From NCBI GenBank assembly GCA_963693285.1, contig OY848917.1, forward strand, positions 2,482,501 to 2,546,500: 64,000 bases of DNA. Direction: 5' to 3'. Origin of the DNA: Xestospongia muta (lineage: Eukaryota; Porifera; Demospongiae; Haplosclerida; Petrosiidae). The notes beneath the pieces were generated by a model. It worked only from the letters and a program-made list of their open reading frames with translations, did not search any database and was not told the origin of the DNA. Of the stretch, positions 23,401 through 36,100 are shown piece by piece (within the stretch, counting starts at the first letter, position 1; the number at the start of each line of letters is the position of its first letter). A program made the translations under genes and the position numbers.

Positions 23401-26400
23401 ATGGCTCAACTACCTGACGAACGAGTTCAAGAACTAGAGATACTTTTGCAAGGTGCACTGACTCAAGTAGAAGCCTATCAAGAAGAGGCAGAACAGGCTA
23501 AAGCTGAGGTAAATTGTTAACGTGTTAAATAACATCGAGAAAACATTTCGACATCAATTGTGTGCTGGTAAAATGTATGACAGCAGTGACTTGTCCACAC
23601 ATCAAATAACTGTTTGATGTGTGGACATTTAATTCATTTTTCATCTTGTTTGTACATCTTAGCATTTAATAGGGTCTCTAAACAAATTATTTTGTCAATA
23701 TTGAATTCTGTTTTCAAGCCCTTCCCCTCCTATGTCTATGGTTACAGCTATATCGTATATAGCCTAGTACTGGTCATCCTATTTATTCACATACTGAATT
23801 TTCCTTTATTTCATACCACACTCCTCCTCTAAATGATAGTTAGTATAACAGTGTATAATACTTGTATATACATTGTCCTGGTGTTATAAGAGTTCACATA
23901 TTGTATATTTCAAAGTAAAGAGCAAATAAAATTCATTAGTTATTTATAATCACTTATGCAGTAGCCAACATCAATAATTATTAACATGCAATGATATATA
24001 TATATACCTTTATTACAGGTATGTATGACTATCAACCTATATTGTAATAATGTAGTATTGTGTATCTTGCACACGTTATACTGTAAAGAACCCAACTACA
24101 TGTATTCTGAAGTTCCTTCTTTATATATCCTGAAACAGTTCTCCTCAACCTAACATTACATTAATCTATTATTTTAATACCTAAGTCACCAATAACCATT
24201 GATAGTTAATAGTTGTACACGTGGTAATAAAATGATAAAGATACTACAGTTGTTGGTAATATCTAGTAATAAAAACTTTAAGAGTAAAGGGAATATAAAG
24301 TATTCCAATTAGGAATAATACCATTATTGTTATACAAGGACACTTACATAAAACTAAGGTCATTGCTACATACATATATAATTAATACTGTATGTTATAC
24401 ATTGTATAGGCAAGGATATATGAAGATAATTATCATAAATATCCAATAATATAAGATAACCTGTAGCTATAATAGATTGATATAGCTATACTGAAGTGTA
24501 ATGTGATATGGTCATGATGTGTGTATTATCTAAATTGTTAGCGTTTCAATACTCTATTATTTCCATTTAATTCCAAGTTATTTAGAAATTCACTGTAGTA
24601 CATTAAACCTAATATTAATGATGTGTACTAATTTGAGTGAATTTAGCAAATGCTATCATTTTGACAGTATAGCTTAATTTCTTTCAAAATAAACTACATC
24701 ATTTAAGCTATCACATACTGTAAGTTAAATGTATAGTCACATTATAGCCTTAACTTAATATCATGCCTAATTTTTAGCCAGAAATTTTCAGTTTAACAGT
24801 ATCCAATTTTTTTCATTTTAGTGAAGTCAGTCAACAGTATCACTTAGTTATAGAAATTATAATAGGGTAACTAGTAGTGCTTATTTATTCAATGACTGTC
24901 CCACCTACTTTCTGAATTGATCTAGCCTATGTGTCTACCTATGTTATGGGATATACATATACCATTAACAATTGTTTATACAGCTATTATATACATGTAC
25001 ATGTACATATGTCTAGGGTCTGTTGTATTATATGTCAATGTGTATTGAGAAAACATAAAATGTAGGTAATATAGACAATACTATGACAATCACAACACAG
25101 TCTTATGTGTTATTTACAATTTTTTACAGAATAGACAACTCCATCTTCTTAAAGATGAACTGAATATTCAACTTGAACAAGAGAGACAACAATCTGATGA
25201 GTTATTTCAACAAAAACAACTTCAGCTACAACAACAAATGAATGAACTTATAAGAACTAAAGAGGAGCTTGTTCATCTACAAAGAAAGGTCATATTACAC
25301 ATAATGATAGATAGATAGACTAAACATATAGAGCTGTAAGTATATTGTCTTTTAAGATAAAACATGTCTTGTACTTGAGTACATGAACAAAAAAAGAAGA
25401 ATCAAACTTTATATAATTACATTTACTTCGTACTAAATTGTACAGTTTTTTCAGATTACATTGTAAAGCGAACAGCTACTGTCTCTTAATTTACTTTAGT
25501 ACATTTAAGGTATGCATTCTAAAAGAGAGGCTACATTCCATACTATACAGGGGAGTAGGAAGATGAAATTCATAATGGGGGAGGGGGGGCACAACCCTAC
25601 ATGGTGATGTTAGAGCAAACTATAGACTATATTTTGATTAGTACTTTTAAAAGCATTTTTAATGCATGCTATTTTCTCTGACCAGCTACATGGAAATGTT
25701 TTTTAATACAATAATTAAAGCAAACATACAGTTAAAATTGCCAACATAGCTTAATCAACATGATACATGTTTTATATAATAATTAAAGGGAGAGCAAGGC
25801 CCATTGTTAGAAAGTTGGGAGGGCCTAGGCCCCCTTTGCCCTCTGGTTCCTACTCTCCTGCTATAGATCTATCATAACACCAATGCAGTACTAGCTAGCA
25901 GTAGATTTTTGATAATTGACCAAAACAAAAGTAATTAACACCCCAAGCTTGTTTAGGGGTGGAGTTTGTATATAATAAAACTAAGGTATACTATGTAGGT
26001 GTTATATCAGCGGCTTTATGACTATTGTATTAAAACTATCATATTTCCTCAAACAGATGTTGCCCTCAAATAGTAGCCTCCCCTTTCTCTGTGTGGCATT
26101 GAAATTAATGCTGCAGCCTTGAATTGATGTTAATGAAAGTCTTTCCAATGTAATACTTCTTTGTTTTACATTCAGTCTGAAGTTCTAAGTCTTGAAAAAT
26201 TTCATCAACTTTGTGTTTCAATCCTTCCTTTGCCTCATTCCTATCTTTACCTACTAAGTTCACCAAACAACTGGCATCACATACATAATCCTTAGATTGC
26301 TCAGTATAATGTCTAGTCATTTTCTTGACTAAAGAGACTTTCAGTGTTTATTACAAACACCAATGTGGTATTCCATTACAATAAGAGCTTTTATCAGTCA

Positions 26401-29400
26401 AAAAATTATTAAATTTGAGAAACATTTTGAACAATCAGTTCACAACCAAGTAATAACATGTGACATCAACTTATACTTCAATATAAGTAATTGCTTAAAC
26501 TACTGTCAAAGTTCTTGCTATCATATCCAATACAGAGTTCTAAAGTCACAGTTTATTATAAAGGTTCAGAATCAATCCTTTATATTAGTGGTTTTTCTTA
26601 TTCCTATATTTAAATGCAACCTTCAAATAGTCACTTCCTTTGAAAAGTTGCCTCCAACCTTTGACTATAAATTAAAATAGATTTCATGGCTCTTATCCAA
26701 AGAAATACAGTTAATATTTTGAGATGATAAATACTTTTTTCCAGTAAACAGAATAATTTCTGTTGTATGAATTCCAGTAAACAGAATTATTAAATTAATG
26801 ATAGGATTCATTAATTAATAAATGTTTAAATGATGGTTTACCCTGATACAGAAAATGACTTATAACTTGAATGGGTGTGACTCAAGTGTTAAGAAATTAA
26901 TTATATTGCTAAATATATATATTATAAAAGTTTACAATAATGCTATAAATTACACATATATAAGTTTGTTGTCATCCTTTAGAATGGTGAATTCATTAAA
27001 GAAATCACTGATCTGAAACAACAAAATCAGGTTAGTGGTTATACCAGTACAAGTTGAACATTATCTATTAATATACTATTTCTGGTACCACAAACAAGTC
27101 CTCTCAAAATTAAGTCCAGTCTTTATACAAAGGTTGATTTGTGATGCCTTTTTTCATAACTACCATTTGTAAAACATGAATTAAGTAATTGTGTCTACTT
27201 AAATGTGTTTTTTTTCATACATCATCAACATGTGTATTTTACATATAACATGTATGCTATTGTTGGTACTGTTGATTCACATTATACTACATTATACTAC
27301 ATTATACTACATTATACTACATTATACTACATTATCAAAGTCATACAATTAGATATGATAAAAATGATATTTTACAGGTTCTCGATGATAAGAAGAAACT
27401 AGCTGAGAGTCAGGTAAAACAACTTTTTATAATAATCATATGCTACTTTATATGTAATGACCCCCTTTGAAACTACTAGCCTGTTTTAATATTCTGCTCA
27501 TGCTATATGTATAGATAGTCTCAAAATGATGTATTTTAGTATGTCTATAAAAGTTTTAGCTTTCATTGGGATTTTAAGCTGAAAGACAACCTTTTTCGTA
27601 CATTATATGTTGAGTATAACAGCTCAAAAGCAACAATGGGCTGCTGCATGGATGGCTCAAAGCTACAATACCAAAAAATATATAATTAATTTTTAAAAGC
27701 ATGTGTTTGAATGAAATTAAGAACAAATTATATTCATTCTGTTTTTATAACCATACAAATATTTGTATATGTATATACATTTATACTTATATCTTTGTTT
27801 GACCGTTTATAGAGTGAAGCTTCACGTAAACGTTTGTTTGACTCTGTTCTAAAAAATCCAGCAGCTGCTAGAGATCCTTTTGCTTCTCAAGAACTAGCTG
27901 ATTACCAACGACAACTTTATCAAAGTAGAGCCATTAATGAAAACCTTGAAAAAGAAAATCAAGAGTTGCTTCAATTTAAACGGCAGAAAGAGAAACTAGA
28001 AGGCGAGCTACTACATGCTGTTTCTGAGCTGGACCAATTGAGAAAAGTCAAGGAAAAGGCAGAGAAACTATGTTCACTGTATAAAAGAGATAATAAGATA
28101 TTAGGAGATCAAGTTAGCAGTCTTCAAGAGAAAGTAAGACAACAAAATCCTTTACAAGATGATGAAAACAAGCAAGAGGAAATCGATACATTGAGAAGAC
28201 AAGTTACTAAACTTGTTGATGAGAATAAAGTACTGAAAGCATCACTGGATGAACTACTGAAGAAAAAAGATAGTATTAGGATTGAAAGAAAGCAATACCA
28301 GGAGGAAAGGTTGAAATGGGATCAAGAGATAACAAAGTTGCTTCTTGAGAAAGCTAACTTGGCAAGTGAATTAAGAGAGCTTCAAAGTCAACATTTAGCT
28401 TTATCCAAAGAGGATCCATTTCAGATCCAATATCGCTTCTCAAAAGTATCACATGGCAAAGAACAGAACAAGGACTCGGGTATTAGTGGAGAGGCAATGA
28501 GAAGAAAGCTATCAGATCCCTTCCATTCACTTAGACAAAACTATCCTTCATCTGGTTATTGTATGCAATCTTTAGAAGAACATCAACCACTTCTACAAAC
28601 ACAGTCCATTGATGAGGTAATCATAATAATATGTAATCACACATATTTACAGCATCTAGTTCCTTTAAGTATAAACTAGAAATGATTCTAGTGAAAAGTA
28701 TATTAAGAATATCGAGTCAAAGTGATTTCTTCATTTAATAAACACTACTACATGAAAATCACTAAGTAATTCTTTTGAATTTGCATTGAGCTCAGTATGA
28801 CTATATCCCCTTAGCACAATCAAAAACATTGATTGGCCACTCCACTAGGAAGGATTCTTTCGTTGGCATTGCTAATTAACATATTACTTCTCAAACTCTG
28901 TTCTAAGAAAATTGTCTTGACACCCTTCCTTGATAAGAAGTCAGTCAACTGGGAATGAAACTACACTTGTTTAGATATATTATTAATAAATAAAAATAAA
29001 TATCAATAAATTATATGTGAATATATTTTCCAGAATAGGACTCATGCACTGATCAACATTTATTGATTGTTTTCATCCAATGAAATTACCTGTAATTTCT
29101 TAATTTCTTATAATGTGCCTTTAATATTTTAGATTGCTAGTGGAGAATCAAGACATGAAATTACAGACATTAAAGAAGACCTTCAACAGATGAGAACCTA
29201 TTCACAAGCTCAAAGTTCTCTCTCTTACACTGATGATCGGGTATGTATGCCATGTCTGTTTTATTAGAACAATGTCAACAATGTAGAAATAAGAGGCAAT
29301 AATATATATTGCTCAATATCACATTTATAAATCATATAGAAAATGTATGCCAATACTTAATTAGAAGACATTTGCCAACACTTAGAACATGTCTGCTATT

Positions 29401-32315
29401 GCTTAGAAACTAGTCTAGGAATGTTATTATTAAAAAAAACTGTTTCACATTAAATACTATTATGATTATTTTTACAAGAACATAATAATAAATAGTTTTT
29501 TGTAAAGCATACAGCTTCTTTACTACTTCTATCATGACACCTTCCAAGTCTCAGTTTCCCAACTCTGGAACACTTCCATATCTCAGAACTCTCAAACAAC
29601 AAGTTACTATTCAGGACATAATATTTCACTTTTGCCTTTGAGTCTCTACATGTATTTTGGCTAACATCACTCTTCAAACTTTTAAAACTTTATTAGCAAT
29701 TTCCAAGTTCTCTCCAATACTGTAATACTCAGTAAACAACTGAGCTCTCAATAACTGGTTACTCTTCATGTACTCTATACTAGCTAGACATCTAGGCCAA
29801 TAGGATCCATGCAGTTAATTAAGAGTGCATACATACTGAAACTTAGTTGTGTATGTTACTAGCAATAAAGTGTAAAGGACTAGATAACAAGAATAATATG
29901 ATCTGAGCAGTTTGACATTGTTCTACTCACCATGCTCAAATTCCACTTAATTATTGATAATATATCATAAGTTATGATGTTAGAAAAGTTTGTGAGTTTA
30001 CTTACCTTTTAGCAGAGATGGACATTATTGACATTTCAGTAGTTTATAGATATTTGGAATTCTTTTTTAATGCCGTTCTAAGCTTAAAACAAAACATGAC
30101 ATTATGATGTTTACATTGTTAGATATAATTTAAATCCTTAATTTCATAATTTTTTTATTGATGCAGACTGCAGATGATCTGCCTAACCAATCTTACCATA
30201 AAAAGCAAGATGTGGCAGTTCAATTTAATTACCTTATCCCTTCATCTGGTAAGGATATATAAAAAAGAAATAACATCATTCTCTTGACTTATTAAGGTCA
30301 TCTTTATGGTGTTCATATTGCAAAAGAAAGCCTGTACTTAATTCAAGGTGAAAATGCTCAGTCTTTTGAATGGGAAGCTTATGGCATAAGGGTTTATTCA
30401 CCTCCAAATGCTGTTTCTTCGTCTACCACCTGTGAAGTAGCTATAACTGCACTAATTGGAGGTCACTTTGAATTTCCAAAAGGAAGTAAATTAGTCAGTG
30501 CTATATACAATATCTCAATTGCCAAACCCTTACTTGAACCACTTCAATTAGAGATACAGCACTGTGTTGATTTGCAGACACAGTCTCAGGCTCACAGTCT
30601 TTGTTTCGTAAGAGCTTCTCTCACTTCTTCAACGTTACCATACAAATTTTCATATCTGGATGGAGGACATTTTTGTCCTGGAAATCGATATGGTTCCATT
30701 ATGCGTAAGGACTTTTGTGCTGTGGGTATTGTAGCAAAAGAAAATGGGAACTCACATGAAGATTCTGATGATGAAGAAAGTAGTAATAGTGAAGAAAGTG
30801 ATGATCAAATCAGTGACAAAGAAGAAAAGTTAGATCAAGGTGATAGAGACAAAAGGAAGTTAAATCATGTTGATACTGTTGATGAGAGTAGTATAGCTCA
30901 GACACAAATCAGTGACAAAGAAGAAAAGTTAGATCAAGAGGATAGAGACAAAAGCAAGTTAAATCATAGTGATGATGTTGATGAGAGTAGTATAGCTCAA
31001 ACACACATAACTTCTAGTACTATGACTACATATGGTAAAAACTGTCTCAATTCATGCTAAAAAGTGAACATCTTTTTCAATAGGTTCTGATTCTAACATG
31101 TTATATCTTCCTTCCCAAATCCAAGAGCTACCCCACTCTTCATTGACTCAACTTGAAATTAGTTCTCAACGTACATTGGAGTCAACAGAGAAAGGTAACT
31201 GCCACAGTATCTTCTCACAAATAAATACTGTTTTTTCAGAAAAAGCTACTCCTTCTCTATCATTAATATACACTGGGTTGACCTGCTACAAATATAAAGA
31301 TGGTGATTGGATGGTCACTTTTTTTGTTGTAAAAGATCTCAATGCTCTTCTAAAGGTGAGATGTATACTATGCAGCTGTTGAGCTACTGATACTTACATA
31401 CTTTTCTCCTAATATTATAGTATTTAAAGGAAGAATATCGACATGAAGACAGAGATGAGCCTGTATTTTTTAATTTTTTAAATGAAAATGGATTTGTTGA
31501 GCTTGTGTTACAGCCACCTCCTAAAGGATGGGAAATCATACAAATAGTTAAACCATGTTTGGTTAGTGATTAATACTAAACTTACTTTTAAAAAAAACTT
31601 GTGAACCTCTCCAATAGTTATGGCAATCTAATATTGATAAGTTTGGTTCAACTTTGTATCCAATTCCCTCATCATGTCAGTTATTAGTGTATGCTGATGA
31701 TGATAACCCATGTCCTTCTAAACGTCTTATTTACACTATTCCTTTGAAAGGAATTGAACCTGCTATGGAGATAACTATTCATATAAAATTAAAAACACCT
31801 TCAGTGTCAGGTAATGGTATAGATTATTACCAGACTGTTAATGCTTGTCACTTTAGAAATCGAAAGATCCTTCTCTGGACCTGTAACTTCTAACCCAATT
31901 AACACTGGTAAGTTATAATTTTATGTCTATATATTCATTTTTTTTATTCCTGACAGATATTGATGTCAGGAAAATGAAGCAGTTAATAAGAAAAGTTCTC
32001 ACAAATCGTCATGCTGATTTAAGTAACTTACCAAAAGTTTCATTAGGAAAATTAGCTACTGAATTGTTATCTGCTAATCTCATCAGTATTGAAGTACAAA
32101 AGGAACCTACATTTGACGCCATTATAGGTGAATTTATGGCAGGGCTAGCTTTCAAAAGAAGTCCAACAGAATTAGAAGAACATTTAAAGAAGTTCTTAAC
32201 ATGTTTGAAAATAATTCGGGGCAGTTTTGGTGATGCCTCTAGTGTCCTTCAAGATGAATGGACAGAAATTTTCCAAAAGGAACTAAGCCTTCAAGTTAAC
32301 TTAAAGATGAGCTAA
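23401..32315 (+). CDS. CC-ZU5: coiled coil + ZU5-like + C-terminal helical domain (12 exons, about 1015 aa)
   Basis: Exons: 23401-23508, 25130-25288, 26983-27030, 27378-27413, 27813-28616, 29133-29240, 30167-30248, 30297-31034, 31084-31355, 31421-31561, 31618-31810, 31957-32315; the sum is divisible by three. The first ~420 residues are coiled coil like CC-D, without its UBAN-like exon. The 30297 exon encodes a ZU5-like beta domain (WEAYGIRVYSPPNAV, FEFPKGSKLVSAIY, LEIQHC), then a conserved LDGGHF...YGSI block and an acidic 33-residue repeat. Later exons give a second beta-rich region (UPA-like by position only). The final exon encodes the same helical domain that opens DD-1/DD-2 (LISIEV, GEFMAGLAFK, LEEHLKKF). 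ZU5 next to a death-fold partner recalls the UNC5/PIDD order. Function inferred: signalling scaffold. Confidence 0.78.
23593..23626. repeat. 34-bp palindrome in CC-ZU5 intron 1
   Basis: gtccacacatcaaa and tttgatgtgtggac are perfect reverse complements around a 6-base centre. In psi-B the equivalent site (9823-9846) is a gapless 24-bp palindrome; in CC-D it is degraded (about 39605). Confidence 0.6.
24411..24440 (+). pseudogene. Remnant of the deleted UBAN-like exon
   Basis: The 5' end of the exon (gcaaggatatatgaagataa) is present after an AG acceptor, but after about 27 bases the sequence jumps to what is downstream intron in CC-D (near 41415). About 230 bases, including the donor site, are gone. 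Skipping it keeps frame because neighbours are phase 0. Confidence 0.75.
25548..25860. mobile_element. 313-bp inverted-repeat element, intron of CC-ZU5
   Basis: It begins caggggagtaggaa and ends ttcctactctcctg, with ctata on both sides (possible 5-bp target duplication). It has G-rich and C-rich subterminal runs and no coding capacity. The orthologous copy in CC-D is at 42572-42843. The equivalent DD-1 intron lacks it. Confidence 0.5.
26040..26690 (-). pseudogene. Antisense gene relic inside a CC-ZU5 intron
   Basis: Read on the minus strand, the stretch gives broken coding-like sequence, best from 26320 down to 26105 (MTRHYTEQSKDYVCDAS ... KKYYIGKTFI). More fragments lie upstream, with stops. 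A near-identical copy lies in CC-D (about 43030-43690), so it predates that duplication. YYIGKT is reminiscent of GIY-YIG-like proteins, but this is weak. Confidence 0.35.
27281..27335. repeat. 10-bp minisatellite, 5 copies
   Basis: attatactac repeated five times plus a half unit, about 40 bases before the acceptor of the 12-residue exon at 27378. The orthologous intron of CC-D has eight copies (44326-44410); DD-1 has one (19649). Confidence 0.85.
30806..31003 (+). repeat. Two tandem 33-residue acidic repeats in CC-ZU5
   Basis: A 99-nt unit is repeated twice in frame. Each encodes QISDKEEKLDQ, a DRDK-x-KLNH stretch, then VDESSIAQT. It lies in the flexible acidic linker after the ZU5-like domain. 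Confidence 0.85.
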
Positions 32316-33164
32316 GCAGTCAATGTGTCAGTATCTAAGTAACTATATACTTTATTGTTAATTAGTGTGATCTTTTAATGATGACGTTCTTAACAACTTT
32401 GTAATAACAGGAAGTGACTAAGTCATGTAGGAAAACCATCGTTATCATATGTTTGAACCAAGTTATTAAATATTCATATATTTCCTGCTATTAATATTTG
32501 GGCTATATAGGTCTTCACAGGAACAGAGTTAATTATTCACAAGTGATCAGTACGTCATTTCCTAAAAAATAGTGTGGGTGTGGCGCATAGACTTTCACCA
32601 GTAAACTCTATCCTCTTATCTTCGTTGTTTTCTTAGATATAGTTTTGCATTCATTTTAACAATTTGTTTGGTAGGCGCAACTGCTTGAGGTATTATTTAA
32701 TATTAACAATCTGCTATAATTATCCGCCGCAGAAGGTGCGGCAGAACCAGTTTGTATATACCAGACCCTCCTCTCTGAGAAAAAGGGCGGCAACGCCGGA
32801 CTACTATAGGCTGGTGTTGCCGCCCCTTCGCTACTTAGTAACTCGATTATAATGCACCAATCATATGTCACATAAATTTTTTCTTTTTGAAAGCTTTCAA
32901 ATCCTAACTTTTTTAGTCATCTCGTATGTATATATATATATATTATAGACTGACTACTCCTTTGATCCAGTCTTTTCTTTCTCCTCTATTGGTCCTACAA
33001 CTGACACACCTAAACAAAATCTTATTACTTTTCTAATGACAAAAACTTTAGTATGTTTTTACGAAACTTTGTATTACTCTTAATAAACGCGAACATTGAC
33101 ATATACGTTATAATTCGTAGTTAATAACAGGGAGGGGCTACTGCACTGGGTGAACAAGTCCAAG
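32316..33164. other. Intergenic spacer CC-ZU5 to CC-C
   Basis: 32316-32550 matches the DNA 3' of psi-B. No gene is seen. A GC-rich hairpin lies at 32785-32825 in otherwise AT-rich DNA. The region before 33165 (gggaggggctactgcactgg) is the likely 5' UTR of CC-C. Confidence 0.5.
32785..32825. repeat. GC-rich hairpin
   Basis: gggcggcaacgccgg and ctggtgttgccgccc pair over 15 bases. Both mismatches to perfect complementarity become G-U pairs in RNA. The loop is 11 bases. Its GC content stands out from the surroundings. Confidence 0.55.
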
Positions 33165-36100
33165 ATGGCTCAACTTCAACGCTCTTACGACGAGCTAGTT
33201 CAAGAGCTAGAGGAAAAAGATCGCTTACTACAAGCAACACAGATTCAAGCACAAGTTTATAAGGAAGATGCAGAACGTGCTAATGCTGAGGTACGCTTTT
33301 GTCGTTGTTAATGTACTCGCTGGTATAATATGACCTCTTTTGTAGCACATATATCACGCGTTACTTTAGACTAGCTGTAGCTAAAGAAGTGTAATTATTG
33401 TTCTAATAATACACTATATTACTAAACTTTAGTGTATGACTTATACGTACTTTTATATACAGGCACTGGTCTGTGAACTGGAATATTATGAGAAACACAA
33501 AGAGAAAGAGTTATCACAAAGTCAACACGAATCTCTCACTAAAGCTCTTATGGCACAGTTTGATGCTCAAGACCAAAAAGGTCATGTTGGTGGTCAGTTT
33601 AGAAGACCTGTACCTGAGCATCAAGACTATCAGAAACTAAGAGAAGAGGTTAGTCAGTAGACTCAGTACTGTTATGATGTAGCACAGACTTGCTTTAGTA
33701 GCTATTACTTAATTCATTTATAAATAGTATAATAGTACAGCAAATTTACATGCTACAAGTATATACAGGTAATTACATAATGGATGTGGTCTGTTGTTAT
33801 GATACTGGAATACATAGTAGGGACAATCCCATAGCCCTAGTTCTTAGTAGTCCATGGTTACAATACTGAAATACATAGAGGAGGGGACAAACCCAGGGAT
33901 AGCCCCAGGTGTTGACATTTATATTGTAACATGTTGAAATAGTATCTCCCAGGAGAGTTGTGCATTTAGCGATAACATCAAACTAATCTAATTGCCAAGG
34001 TGTATGTACTTCTTTAGAGTGTGATTTTTAATAAACCAAATGGTTTATTAAATATAAAATATTAACTAGACTCTGTCTGATTTGAGTTTGACTGTAGTTT
34101 TGTAGAATTTCAACAATGAATATGTTCTTTATTCTTTTCTGTTACTTCTTTCTTATTCTTTGTTGCTTTTACTACAAAAGATATTTCTATGCATTTTTGA
34201 TACCAGTGAAAACTTTGTGTGAGCATTTGTTAATAATATGCAAAATATGCACAATGTAATTTCTAGTTTACTACTTTACTGAACAGCTAGCACTCCAGTT
34301 TTACATATTACAAGCAGAGTTACATGGTGATGTTGAATGGTACAAGCCATTGCTCTTTAGTTTATTCCTAGCGTGAGATATATGTGTAATACTAAGTTTG
34401 GGGTCAGACTCAAATTGGACAAAGTATAATTTAGATTATGTTCTCAACTCAAGATGTTCATAGCTGTTATGTCCATTAACTTTCATAGAACTGATTGAAT
34501 TGATAAGTATGTTACATTAAAAGCAATTGTATTAGGAATTGTGCAAAGACTTTATGTATTTCAAAAGACTTGTGTACAAGACAGATAACATAATGACTGG
34601 CTAGTTCTCTAAGACTTTTAACTTTAGTTACATATGGTGTGTGAACTAGACATAACATAAGCTTTTAGCAATATGTAATATTACATTGTATGCGATATTG
34701 TTTAGTACATGGTGATCTCCTTTGCTTACAATACATACATTAATGTCAATTTGTCAATTGTTTGTGTAATGTTGTAAACGTTAGAGTAAGTATTTTCACT
34801 GTCATCTTGTGTAGTAATTATGTCTATTATATATAGTATATATTGTAAGTATTGTGTGTACCTAAATAAACAGTTTATATAAGAAAAGTAATTGTACACT
34901 TAACAATGAACAACTCAATTTTGTATCTAGTGTGACATTACAAGTATTAAAGTCAATTGTTTGTGTGATTTTGTAGCTTTAGAGTAATGATGTGTAAGTA
35001 TGATGTGCCATTGCCATAGATATTTGCACCGTCATTGTGTATAATGGTATTGTGAATGCTAAAGAAACAGTTTATACAAGAATATATACAAGAGAAACAA
35101 AACGTGCTAGTATGATGATGTCATTATCCTAGATTTTGCTCTGTCATTGTCTATACAAGAATATTAATTATACAACAGAAATAATACAATTAACTCTCAA
35201 TATGTGTATCATATGTAACATTGTATTGTGTTGTATCCAAATTTGTTGAATATCTAATCACCCAACATTCAATTCTGTCTTCATAAATAGTTTCAGTTAA
35301 CTTAATTGACATTTTTAATGTATTGTATTGTCATTGTTTACATGTTTCATTTTAGGTACATCAGCTTAAACTCCAATTGAGGGAAGAAAAGCAACAATCT
35401 GATGAATTACTTGAAAGACTACAGCAACAACGTCCATGTGTTAACGAACTAGAAAGAACTAAGCAATCACTTGCAGCAGTCAAAAAAGAGGTAATAAATA
35501 TAATAATATATAAGAGAATATAAAGAAAATAAAGTTATAGTTTTTTAATTACAATCAGTTTGTCTATGGACGTTATTGATGTATGATGGTTATGCGTCAT
35601 AGATGGTGGTTTGATCATTAAATTACACAAGTTCTGTGGCTATAAGGAATCTTACTTGTATTAAAAAACACAGCAATGACAGCACTCCACAGCCCTGCTT
35701 TTTATCACATTATAGTAGTGGCTACCGTATTGTATTCACCATATATGTAAGAATACTCCTACTTTAAACAGATTTTCTGAAGTGCCTGTAGATGATTTCT
35801 TTTGACATTATAAAATATATAGATATACAGTATATACTGTGCATGTGTTTATTACATTTTTTCTTATTTGATAGAACAAAGAACTTGTTCAAGAAATTGC
35901 TTATTTAAAGGAAAGCAATAAAGTTAGTCTTTTAGAAAATAAATGGAGAATAAGCTTATAGCTTTTGTTAAATTTAAATGATATCCGAGATACCTTTAAG
36001 GGTACAAACATTCACAGGGGATGTGTTTTTTTGGGAGAGAGATAGCTGCTTCACCACAAAAATTAAAATTACCACCTGTACTAAGCATGCTCCTTTAATT

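Noticed and set aside
28471..28500. DSGIS in CC-ZU5 and DSAIS in paralogues as a beta-TrCP phosphodegron
   Set aside because: The degron needs D-S-G-x-x-S; here the second Ser is one position early and the paralogues lack the Gly.
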